Source: Oenanthe sinensis
Lineage: Eukaryota; Streptophyta; Magnoliopsida; Apiales; Apiaceae
Direction of reading: 5' to 3'
DNA: 64,000 bases
Assembly (NCBI GenBank): GCA_028671895.1
Contig: CM053794.1
Location: 22,802,501 to 22,866,500, forward strand
A program made the position numbers and the translations under genes. How positions within the stretch are numbered: position 1 is the first letter of the stretch; the number at the start of each line of letters is the position of its first letter. The notes beneath the pieces were generated by a model. The model was given only the letters and a program-made list of their open reading frames with translations, was not told the DNA's origin and did not search any database. This document shows positions 35,489 through 47,800 of the stretch, piece by piece.

Positions 35489-36596
35489 ATGGCAGCGCCG
35501 TCTGGAACAGGATCGCCGTCTGGAACAGGATCGCCGTCTGCCAAGTGGACTGACGAATTACATCAAACGTTTGTTGATTTGTGTGTTGCAGAGGTTATCA
35601 ATGGCAATAGGGTAGGAAAAACTCTAAATAAAGATAGTTGGGCTAAGATTCACCAAGAATTTTGTAGGTAGGGGAATGTGTCGTACAACATTAGACAGTT
35701 AAAAAATCATTGAGAAGCAATGAAATCGGATTACCACATTTTTAAGAAATTAAAATTTGGTGTGAGTGGTCTAGGATAGAATGAGGTTACCAAAACCATT
35801 GAGGCGTCTCCAATATGGTGGTTACAGAAAGTGCAGGTATCTTTGAATTCTTCTCTTTGAATTTCTTGTCCATCATTATGTATATGTTATCTTGAAAGGA
35901 TTTTCTTCTGTTTTTTGCCAAGTATTATTGCTATGTATTAGTAACTTTAGGCAATTTACTAACTGGTCTTGAATTAAGTTTTCACTTTCACATACTAATT
36001 GTTAACCTTTGTTTCAGGAAAATAGTAAAATTGCAAAGTTAAAAAACAAAGACCTATCGCTATTTATGCAATATTATGACACCTTGTTTGGAGATATTTT
36101 TGCTACTGGTGAAAGGGCAAGAGTAGCTAATACCTATTCCGCTGTGGATCTTGAGGTGGGTGGAGAATTTACTGAGTTAGTCGACGAAGATCAAGGGAAG
36201 GAAGGCAGTGGTGATAGTGATGACAATAACATGCAGTCTCCAACAAATTTGTTTCCTTCGTCTTCGTTCAAATCTAACAGGAGTAGTGGTTCAAAAAGGA
36301 AGAAATCTGGAGCTGAGTATGTGCGGGAAGGGCTTGATGGTATATTACAAGCAATGTCTTCTAGGAGTACTTCTACAACAACTGCGAATGAAGATGCACG
36401 TTTGAATGAGGCAATTGATCTACTTGATTCCATGGACGAGGTCCCTTGCGGTAGTGAATTGTATTACTTTGCTAGGCGTTACATTCTTGACAAGGGAAAT
36501 AGGACACTCTTCCTCAAGGCACGCAACAATGAATATCGATTTGGAGAGCTTATGTGGTCATATAGAAATGCTACAAAACCATCTGCTGGGCAGTGA
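35489..36596 (+). pseudogene. Harbinger ORF1, Myb/SANT-like DNA-binding protein
   Basis: Two exons, 35489-35836 and 36018-36596. After a short Gly-Ser-Pro repeat (an 18-bp unit, GTGSPS twice) comes a trihelix-like Myb/SANT domain (AKWTDELHQTFVDLCVAEVI). Its helices include QLKNH and FKKLKFGVSGLG, and the block continues to WWLQKVQ. Exon 2 encodes an acidic and basic linker and a conserved C-terminal block (EAIDLLDSMDEVPCGSELYY). Stops interrupt exon 1 at 35669 (TAG), after QLKNH (TGA) and after VSGLG (TAG). The last two replace positions that are usually Trp in this family, consistent with G-to-A changes. In active elements the protein pairs with the transposase to bind the ends. Confidence 0.8.
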
Positions 36597-36889
36597 ACTG
36601 TGTATTCACATGCATACTGTGTTTGTATTTGACTGCTTCATTTGTATTTGATTGCTTTATTTGTATTTCACTTGGTGGTTGGTGTGCCACTACTATTATG
36701 TCATGATAAATATTCACATGCATGTATTGTAAGATATATTTGTTCACATGGCAACATTATTTATTCACATGCATGTATCCCCTTATCCGATCCGCCTATA
36801 TATATATAGGCAAGGAAGTTTTGATTTACAATCACACCAAACACTCTGAGCCTTCAAACACTCTCCTGCGTATATTTGTTTCAAAGTGA

Positions 36890-38321
36890 ATGGATCCTTT
36901 TAACCCATATAATTTTGGTTAGTCTTCTAACCCATATAATTTTGGTCAGTCTTCTAACCCATATAATTTTAGTCAGTCTTCTAACCCATATAATTTTTCT
37001 AGTCAGCCTTCATCAAACATACATCAAGAAGAAAATGAGGAAGAAAGTGAAGAAAATTTATTTCAATGGCAAGCTTTATGTAGTGCTGCTGCATACATAT
37101 TGATGTACTATTATGAAACATATGTACACAAAGAGGCATGTCATAACTCAATTTGCACAGGATCAAGATTAATTCACGAAATTATACAAGGAAACGAAAC
37201 TCGGTGCTATCAAGATTTTCGTATGAATAAGGTTACATTTATCTCTTTTTGTCAAAATTTAGTTGGCCGATATGGATTGGTTCCCACCCGTGGAATGTCC
37301 GAATATGAGGAGATCGGTATGTTCCTAATGATGGTTGCTCATGGGTCGGGAAACCGCTTAATGCAAGAAATGTGGAATCATTCCGGTGAAACAATTAGTC
37401 GACATTTTCATTCTGTTTTGGAAGCAATGTGTAGATTGGCAACAGATATCATAACTCCGGGTTCAAATTATAATAGTGGAGCTGGATACCATAAATCTCA
37501 ACACAGTCAGTATTATCCACATTTTAAAGTAAGTTTATATATACAATAATAATAATTTATTATTTTTCGTGCTAATTTTATTTTAATAGGTGTTCCTTAG
37601 AATATGTTAATATTTATTGCAGGATGCTATTGGAGCTATTAATGGAACACATATTAAAGTTCGAATACCTGAAACAGAACGAACACCTTATTTTGGTCGA
37701 AAAACATACGCAACTCAAAATATTCTTGGAGTGTATGATTTTAACATGTTTATTACTTTTGCATGGGCAGGATGGGAAGACGGAGCACACAATAGTCGCA
37801 TTTAAACTGAGGCTAGAAATAGAACTGATCTTAATTTTCCACATCCAACTGGAAATAAATATTATCTTTTAGATGCAGGTTATGCACACAAAAGAGGACA
37901 TATGGCTCCATACAAAGGTTCAAGAATAAGATACCATATTCAAGATTTTCGTCGGGCTAACGGTACTACATGTGCACCTCGAAATGCAAAAGAAAAATTT
38001 AACCATCTACATTCATCATGTAGAATGGTTATTGAACGGACATTTGGAGTATGGAAAGCTAGATTTGTTATTTTAGCAAATATGCCGATGTATCCAATAG
38101 ATACACAAACTGATATTGTTTTGGCTACAATGGCGATTCATAATTTTATTAGAAAATCAAACACTGAAGATAGTGCATTTCGAACTGCTGAAAGTGAAAC
38201 TTACATTCCTGAGAGTTCTACTTCGAGAACTAATAATATGAATGAAACTACCGAATGTGAGGCTAGCGTTGATAATATGTGGATAGCAAAACGTGATGAT
38301 ATTGCTTCTAACATTCCATAA
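36890..38321 (+). pseudogene. Harbinger transposase (DDE_Tnp_4/ALP1-like), broken
   Basis: Exons 36890-37528 and 37623-38321, in phase. The ATG at 36890 leads into a four-unit 27-bp repeat (NPYNFGQSS type) with a TAG at codon 11 (36920-36922). Conserved blocks follow: HEIIQGNETRCYQDFRMNK, a helix-turn-helix-like part, then the catalytic domain. A TAA lies at 37803-37805. The first catalytic position reads GAINGTHI and the second AHNSRI, where the family has Asp (DGTHI, HDSR). The Glu in MVIERTFGVWKARF is kept. The triad is therefore N-N-E and would not be expected to cut DNA even without the stops. Confidence 0.85.
36894..37010 (+). repeat. 27-bp tandem repeat at the transposase N-terminus
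   Basis: Four copies of a unit around AACCCATATAATTTTGGTCA + GTCTTCT. They are in frame (27 bp = 9 codons), adding a repeated NPYNF(G/S)QSS peptide. Confidence 0.9.
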
Positions 38322-38830
38322 ATTTGTATTGTTTTTACTTATTAATTGTATTATTTACTTCTGCTAATTTATCATTCGTTAATATTTATATTTTTGAATT
38401 TTGTATTTAATTAAATAATTTAATTAAAAAAACCTCATAAATAAATAATTTAATTAAAAACAATTATTAAAACATTCTATAATAACAAAATCAAAAAAAT
38501 CAAATTTCTCACCAACTTATAAGTTAAATTTACCAAACACTTCATTAACTTATAAGGAAAATTATCCAAACACCTAAATAACTTATAAATAATAATTACT
38601 TATTACTTATATCACACTTATTTACTTTAAATTATAAGTAATTTTTTTTAAACTAAGCCAAACAAGCACTTAGTTCCGTGAGCGTTTTTTACGACCTGGT
38701 CGAGCTATTATAATAAAGAAAGAATATTATAAACTCTCAACTACTCAACTCTCACTCGAGACTTATTTAAAAACCCTAGAATTCAATTCTCAAAATAACT
38801 TGAAAAATTTGAATCAGAGGCGACGAATTG

Positions 38831-41800
38831 ATGATGGCGGAGGAAGAAGAAAGCATGGAAGCACAAATTCAAGTGAAAATGGCGTCTCGTATTCCCTATT
38901 TTCGTCAACAAGCTGAGTACGTCACGTACTTATATATTTCTACTTGTATTACTTGTAAATGTCTCACTTTTGTATACTCTACTTACATTTCTATCTATAT
39001 ATCTCCCCCTGTTAATAGCCTCCCGAGGTTTTTTTTGTCAGTTTTTCGTGTTTTTTATCCCCCGAATGGATGGAGATTATTAATTTATCGAGGTTAAAAA
39101 TACATTGTTATTTCATTGTGGATATTAGGTTATTGAGGTTCCACTTGAAGGATATAAGTTGTGAAATTGTCAATTTTCTTTATGTCTTTGTTTTTTAAGA
39201 GAAAATTGTTTTAAAATGCATTTAATACAGCTAAGGAGAAAATATTTTGAATGTCGTCGTATATTATTTTAGCTTTTCTGCATGTGTAGATTGGATTTTT
39301 CTGTATTACGGTTTTTGTATTTTGGAATTAAATTCTGTGGGAAATTAAGTAACATGACCTGTAAGTTGAGATTTCTGCGTGTTTTTTTTAAATGCAGTTC
39401 TTTGACCTTTGAGGGTGTTCGGAGATTATTGGAGAAGGACCTTGGCTTAGATAAATATGCATTGGATGTGCATAAGAGATTCGTTAAGCAATTATTGTCA
39501 AAGGTACTTATTTTGATGAAGAACCCTTGATGGGCATATTTTAATATGAGATATTCTATTTAAAGTATCCATTATCACAATTTCCTCCTCTTTGTGTGTT
39601 GCCGTACGTGTTCTATCTTGTAACATGATTACATGAAAGGTTCATCTTTTGTTTTTATAATAAAAATCTCTCATTTGTCAAAATACACGATGTCATTATT
39701 GTTCCTAATACTTATATTGAAATTTGAAACTATGAATTAGAACATCTACTAACTTCTACTGAGTATTGAGTATATTGACCCCTTGCTATATTTAACCAAA
39801 TATATTTAATATATTCCGCTCATAGAGTAGGGTGTATTGTAAGGAGGGTAATATGTAGTATCTAGAGTAGAGAGACTGTTTTCGCAAAGAGACCATGCTT
39901 TGAAAAATGGAACACAGAGTAGTAAAAACAATATAGCCAAACAATACCACATTACCACCTTATTGTATATGTAATATCCAAATTTAGCAATCAATTTTTA
40001 GTGTTTGACCCATAGAAAAGGTCATATATTAAGCTTACAATATAAAACATGGTATAGTTGTAGACTTGTAGCTTGCAAGAGAGGACTTTCGTGTTTTAAG
40101 ATATTTGAATGTATGTATAAATGCAAATTTATTATATTTTGATACACATTTAATGCCACAACTTGTTTAATCGTATTATCTTCAAAGCTATTGATCCTAA
40201 TATTTCAAGGTATTTAAGATTTTGTATATGCTTGTCTTGGTTGATTTTTTTTTGGAAGCATTTGGAATGCTATACTGGAAGGAGCCAATAATTTTGCAAT
40301 TTACTCAAGTAGTAGAATATATATGTTTACTGTAATTTATCTTTATATTGTACCCAGACTCGTGTGTGGCACCCAATTCCTATTTAAATAATGAAATTAT
40401 CCATATGAGAATAGGTGCCCTGTTTGTTCCTCATAAAATACCACAAAGGCGTGTATTTAATATTGAATCTAGACATGAAATATCTGGTGAAGAGTGAAGA
40501 CAAGTTGTAAGTATTTTAAACTAACTTATAAGGCTATGTTTCTTGGTTTTTAAACTTCAATTTTGGTTATGTAATATCTCACATATATTTGTTTTTAATT
40601 TTTTGGTTACTTGTATTTTGTATTTATTTTTGTTATTTGGTATTTAAGCCTATCTCTATGTCCTCGGTCTATCTTTATAACTTGCTTATTCTTGTCAATT
40701 ACTTTGATTTTTAATATGTCATGAAATTACTAAGATTGATAACCGGTTTTGGATGGTTGGTTAGAAATGAATAAAGGGAAATGAATTAAATAGGCAAAAA
40801 AAAAGTGAGAAGAGAGACACCTAAATGCCAAAATGGCCTAAATTTGAAACTGAAAAATTATTTTAAGAATGATAATTTTTTTAAATAATGGATTCTTTCA
40901 ATTTATGCAGATTGTTAGTCCTACTTTTAAGTTAAGCTAATATTATTATATGACACTCACAAATTTTCTACTGAATACAAAAGCTTTATAGCAATACCTA
41001 CTATAACTAAAGACACAAAAATCAATAAAACTACATTATTTTAAAATAATAGTCTATTATTGAACTATGTTGTAGTGATTGATACTTAATAGTCTATTTC
41101 AAAGAAATCTAATTATCTATTATAAGTAACATGAGCTTCTAATGTAAAACATGTACAAGGTAGGAATAAACAAAAGTGAAAATTAAAATGTTATCCCCAA
41201 ATGAACCGGAACATGATGTGGTACACCCAATCTCCTGTTATCTCATAAAGTAAGGGTGTTTTTGTGCTAGGCAACTGTTTATTTTTCTGTGACTTAGAGA
41301 TGGAGCTAACCAACCAATTTTATGAGTTTATCAAAGGTAATTTTTCTACCAATTTCTGCTCTTGAAACTGTTTTGGAGAGTTTCCAATCCCTAAAATGTT
41401 ACAGTTTTAGTTTAAAGTGCTTCTGACCATGCAAACGACTTCCCCAACACAAATGGAACATGTTAACAACTGTTTAGTCACTATTCATCCGAATGTTTGT
41501 GAACTGATTTATATTCAATTGTATCAATATAAGAGGATTACTTATTTATTTATTATTATTTTTATTATTATTATTATTGTTATTATTATTATTATTACAG
41601 TTTTTTTGGCACACGCTAACAACCACTTTTTTAGAACTCCAATGTTATTTAATAATATATAATTAACTAACTTGTATATAAGGCATATGTTAATAAACAC
41701 TATCTCAACTACCACATATATGTATGAGTTGTAAAAACAAATAATTATATACAAGTTAGTTGATTGAATGTAATTAACTTAGATTGGAACTACAAAAAAG

Positions 41801-44800
41801 TAGTTGGTGGCATGTGCCCATGGGCACACATTAGAAAAACCGTTATTATTATTATCACTATTACTATTATTTTTACTACTACTATTATTACTATTATCAT
41901 TATTGTTATTATTATTATGATTTTTTCTTTGTTTTTGTTTGTAGCATAAAACTATAATTGTTTAGCTGATACACTGTTTGCCTGTTTTGCTTCAGTCAAC
42001 TGAAATCACTGCTTGCATGAAATTTATGTCAAAGGTGCTTTGATTTAGTGTAACAAAGTTATTCTTGTTGTCTGTCTAGCTGAAAAGTTTTGCATGAAAT
42101 TCAGATACAAGAACCTGATAGTATGACAGATGGCATGATGCAGGAGATATTCTCTTCCATCACTGCATTTAAACATGCACCTGATTTATAATTTCATGTA
42201 TTAATTGCTCGCTTCTGGATACCATCAAAGCATCATAAACAAAGCCATCACATCTATGCATTTTTTGTCGTCCTTGTTGTTAAATGCATGTGTGTGTGTC
42301 TATATATATTGTTATTTTGTATAGCACAGTTGATCTAATTTATTTTTGTCGTCCCAAATGCTAGTTTTTGGAAGATGACCAACAGGATATGACAAAGGAT
42401 CCAGAGAAGACAGAGGATGAAAAAGTCTCTTCAGCTGGAGACGTGGCAGCTTCATCTGAAAATAATCTAGCAGATACAGATGTGAAAGAATCTAACATAA
42501 AAGATGAGGGGAAAATGGAAGAATCTCCAGTAATGGGCCTTTTAACAGAAAGCAAATCATCTGAAACTAAAGTGGTGGAAACTGAAGATACACCGAAGAA
42601 TGAATATCCAAGTGAGATTACAGTTAAAGAAGCCATGAGCAAAAGAGCTGCATATTTTAAAGCGAATTCAGAGTATGCATCAGTATTATAAAGTTGTGAA
42701 TATTTTGCTATGCAAATATGACATATCAATGCATTTATGTTCATTCCTTTTAAGGTTATTTTACTTGAGCATTATTTAATATATTTATTTGTTCAGAACT
42801 ATTACCATGGCTGGTGTTCGTAGACTTTTAGAAAATGATCTTAAACTTGATGAATTTACTCTGGATCCCTTCAAGAAACTTATACGTGAGGAAGTTGACA
42901 AGGTGATGGAAGCTTTATAAATATACTATCTTATTTTCTATAGAAGCACATATTTCTGAAATGGTTGTACACCCTTTTAATATGTAGGTATTTGCATCAA
43001 AAGCTTCTACCCTATCAACCAGCGATAAGAAGAAAAGTGCTCAACACAAAACATCAAAAAAAGCCAGTAGTGGAGGAAGCTCAAATTCTTCAGATAATGG
43101 AAGTGATGACATTGAAGAAGTGAAACCAAGAAAAAAAGTTGTTCGAAAAGAAAAAGTTCAGACATCTAAAACGCTAACTAAACGAAAAAGACCTGAAAAG
43201 GAGACAAAGGTGTCGAGCAAAAAGCAAAATAAGCTTGCAAAGATGACATCTGAGGAAGTGTCAGGAGATGATGGTAGAAATGATTCTGAAGATGGTCAAT
43301 CACGTTCTTCGGAAGAAAAACCTGTGAAGGTGACGTACTCTTAATTTCTCTAGTGAATATTGGTATACCTTACAGCTTCTTTTGCTAATTAAATCCTTTA
43401 CTGATTGCAGAAAAAGGAAGTCTCAGCTCCTGCTGCATATGGAAAAGATGTGGAACGTCTAAAATCAATAATCAAAGCCTGTGGGATGAGGTGTTGATTT
43501 TACTTTCAGTTGTGAATCAGTTTTCCTTGATACCTTCTAACTTTGACCTCTATTCCTATATATTTACTAGTGCATAGAATAGTAAAATTCATATCTAATT
43601 CCAGCTTTTGTTTGCCTTGCAAGTGTCCCTCCTATTGTTTACAAGAAAGCTAAACAAGTACCAGACAACAAACGCGAGGACTTCATAGTGAAAGAGTTAG
43701 AGAAAATACTAGAAAAAGAAGGGTTATCCAGAAAGCCTGATGAAAAAGGTTAGATTGAATATGTGAATTGCTTATGCTTGCTAGTGTTTTATGATTATAG
43801 CAGTAAAATAACCATTATAATTTAGTTGGTTCAATATTTATACATGTACAGGGGTTTTCGTATTATTTAATCTAGCTTGCACTCTTGATTTTGGCAGTTT
43901 CAAAGTCATATACTCTATATAAATGTCTACATTTTTAAAGAGCTATGTTTCATTACATTATTCTAGTAATACAATGGATTTTGGCAGTTTCAAAGTCATA
44001 TACTCTATATAAATGTCCATATATCTGTCAAAGGATTCGACAGGAAGTGCTGTGTATGAGTGTCCAAGTGTCCTAGATGGGTACCTCGACCAAAACGGGT
44101 TAATAGGCTAAAACATCACTAAACTCGTGCCCAATTTGCAGGTGGATAACTGAACTCGCTGACAAATCAGTAAACTAAATATAACTTGCAATTAAGTAAT
44201 TAAACAATAAACAAATTTCACTGCAGTTAAAATTCCTTTGACTTTAACGGAAGTCCGTTAACTACTTACACATCAGCTTCCAGATATATACCCCATATTA
44301 AAAATATGCATTCAACTTTAAACCCAAGTTATCTTTTAAAACGTAACCTAACCCATCACCTTCGTCATTATTTTTTTATACTTCTCTCTTCTCTTTCTGT
44401 ATATGCATCTATGTATATATACATATCATCTTTTAACATCCTAATTACACCCAACTTTGTCATCCTCCATACTAATAATTTTTTCTTTATTACGATTCGA
44501 GTTGATTGGTTAAGGATTAACTTGCACAAAACTAAACTACAAAACTAGTTATAACAATATGATCCTATATGCAAGCTAAATATCATCATTCCATCCTAAT
44601 TTTATCCTTTCGCGATTCAAAACTATCGGCATCAATTTTCGTATGGTCAATTTGCACAAATATCCCAAATTCTCGTTGCCATTTCCCCCAAATTTTAATA
44701 TTCTAGCTAAATTTCTTTATCTTTTCTTCATTGATACACACAAACATATACACATATACACAATTGACACTTGGTGAAAGTGTCACTTAGAGACATGAAA

Positions 44801-47800
44801 ATGAGTACAATTCAAACTCTTTCTTTACCAAATTAACCATTACCTGAAAGTTGGAGAAATTGTGTTGTTTGAGGGGCCAGGCAAGACGCAGATGATTTAT
44901 ATCACCAACGGAGAGCTGCAATTCTACGTTTACACTTGATAGTATTTGAGGATTTCTTTATTTTAGAACTGCAATTGTTGTTTGAATTTAAGGAAATCAT
45001 GTTATTCTTCCCTCCCCTCTAATCCTGATTCAACATTTTATTTGCCCAAATTTCCTATGCTTCGTTGTTATAATTAAATATGATGGGTTGGATGGGTGTT
45101 ATGATGGGTCAAATTGGATTGATTCTACTACATTTGAATTGAGCCGCGTTGGAACCCGGTTAGACATGTCATCAATACATCTCATCTTTCCGCCGATTTT
45201 TTAACAATTGTAACGTTTGAAACCTATTTGAAAATTTTTATTAGTTTAGTGCTGCAAGTTTTTTTAGTTCAGTAACCCACCCACCTGCAAGTTGGCCTAT
45301 TGTTCAGTGATGTTTTAGTCTATTAGATGGGCTAAAACATCACTGAACAATAGGTGAGCACACCAATAGGTGATCGGTGTGCTCACATAAGCTCATCAAA
45401 TTGATTAGATGGGCGCTTAAGCGGATGCCTTGGCTAAGACCTAGGAAGGCATATTATACCTATTCCTTTAATTAGAAATGACTAGAAGTATTTGGATAGC
45501 CCAAGAGGTAAATGGTTTATCCTCTATCATCCCGAGAATTTCTTAGAACATATACTCATTTGTAAGGTTATAAGCCTAATTATTCAAAAGAAGAAGAAGA
45601 AGAAGTATTTAGGACGTTACACTGAGTTCTTTTTTCGTTTTCTTATCACGAGTGAATACCATGATTCCTTGGAATATAAGTTTTACAAGTCAAATCTTCT
45701 ACTTATTTTCTTGTCAAGATGATGTTATAATGTCATCATATCTGGATTATCGTAAGAAAATTGCCTAACCTGCTTCAGAAAGTAAGAGGATGTTTTTTTA
45801 TCCTCCAAGCAATAGTTGTAAATAAGCTCTCGCTTAAAGCAGGCCTAATTAGTCCTCGAGTTTGTGCTTTGCGTTGAAAAGGCCATTCACTATTAAAAAG
45901 CTTGTTTGAGCAATAATGTGTAAGCTATGTTACTTCGAGTTGGGTAGAGAGTGTCGAGCACGATACATATCCAAGTATCGAGTCGGAAATTTGAAAATTG
46001 GGGTAATGTCTAATTTTGGCCATGGGTGCAGGACAACGTAATATATTAATAAACAAGCATGGTATGTAAGATATCTTAATGAAAACTAACAATAAAACTT
46101 ATGTGAAATATTGATTATATAAAAGACTTAAAAATTATGTCTCTTCTCTACTTTTTTCTCATTTCTTCTTCTTTCTTTGTTCTCATATATTTTATTATGC
46201 ATTGTAAGTTGATATCATATGTGGGCTTTAGGTTGGTCAAAGTGTCCACATTTTAGTTAAAGGATCTGACACAGAATTCGTGTCGTGTCCGAGGGTCCAA
46301 GTGTCTGACACAAGTACGTATGACAACTGAAACAGAAGGGTTAGATTAACATAGGCAAGTGTGTTTTACTGCGTTTGTGAGGAGGTTGACCAATTCTGAC
46401 TTGCACTTTAAATTGTGGTTCTGAACTCTGAAGTTTAATTATCAATGACTACAGAGTATGAAGTAAGTTTTTATAATTTTCTAGAAGGAGATGATGTTAA
46501 AAAATATAAATGGAACACACTATTTAATGTCATTTGTATTTGAGGCTTCTCGCTGACCTGAAAGATTACTAGTTGTCATTCATAATTGTCAATTTTTCGT
46601 GTTTAATAATTTTCATGAGTTTCATGTCTTGTTGCAACACCAGTTTCGATTATGCAGTTTTCATTGTTGGTGTTGCACATATTAAGATACCCAGTAATTA
46701 CTAGCCAAATATATTCAGTTGACATGAATCTTAAGGCGTATAATTCTTGTGCTCAGAAATCAAAGAAGTCAGAAAGAGAAAAGAAAGAGCAAAAGAACTT
46801 GAAGGGATTGATATGAGCAACATTGTTCAAAGTTCTCGTCGAAGGTCCACCATCAGTTTTATTCCTCCTCCTAAACCTAAAATACCCATTGATAGTGATG
46901 CGGATGATACTGAGAATTCAGATGATGGCACTGATGATGACAACAGTGACGAAGATAACAGTGGTGGAGATGTAGATGACAATGATGTGGAAGAGCATGA
47001 TGACAGTCAGAATGATGAGCCTCATGAAGGTATGAGTCCTATACATTATGAACTTTATGATGCGAAAGTCCTTGCATATTTTCAACAAAGGTAATGTAAA
47101 TTTACAACATGATAAATAAAACAGGTTAAATATCAAAGTGGTCACTCAAGTGAAAATCATATATCACTTAGTCACCGATCTAAACGGGGTATCATTTGAA
47201 TCACTAAAGTCATAATAAATATCAAACAGATACCTCTAAATATGTGTTCAGAAAATAAAAGTAATATTTTACTGAGTTCTACACATTTTTCTTAAATGCT
47301 ACTGCAACCAAATGAAAAGTTGGGAATTCTGGTATTTCAGATAATATAATTAGATTTTTAAAAAATTATCTGTTATTTATTTTATATTTTATAGTTATTT
47401 TATTTGATTAAAATAAAAATAATTAGTAAAAATTTCTTAAAATCTGGATATATTATCTAAAATACTAGAATTCATATCTTTTCATTTAGTTGTGGTAACA
47501 TTTAAGAAAAATGTGTAGAACTCAATAAAAATATTAATTTTACTTTCCGACCTCATATTTAGAGGTATTTATTTGATATTTACTATGACTTTAGTGATTC
47601 AAATGATACCCCGTTAAGATTGATGACTAAAGTGATATATGGTCTTCACTTGAGTGACCACTTTGATATTTAACCCTAAATAAAACTAGAAAGTGATTCA
47701 ACTATGACAAAATAAAGATATGGATATATGATCAGCTGCCAAGGGAAATGGCTAAAGAAACATACTATGTCCCAATTGTGAATTCCCTCATATAACATCT

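Larger units (their letters stand above)
34169..38669 (+). mobile_element. PIF/Harbinger DNA transposon, decayed
   Basis: The ends are imperfect inverted repeats: left AGTGGGTGTTTGGTTGGACT, right (reverse-complemented) GTGCTTGTTTGGCTTAGTTT. They are flanked by TTA at 34166-34168 and 38670-38672, the preferred Harbinger target. The 4.5-kb element encodes both standard proteins on the plus strand: a Myb/SANT-like ORF1 (35489-36596) and a transposase (36890-38321). Subterminal AACTTATAAG/CTTATAA repeats are present on the right. Both ORFs have stops, so the element is not autonomous. It lies between the two HIRIP3 copies, just upstream of the intact gene's promoter. Confidence 0.9.
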
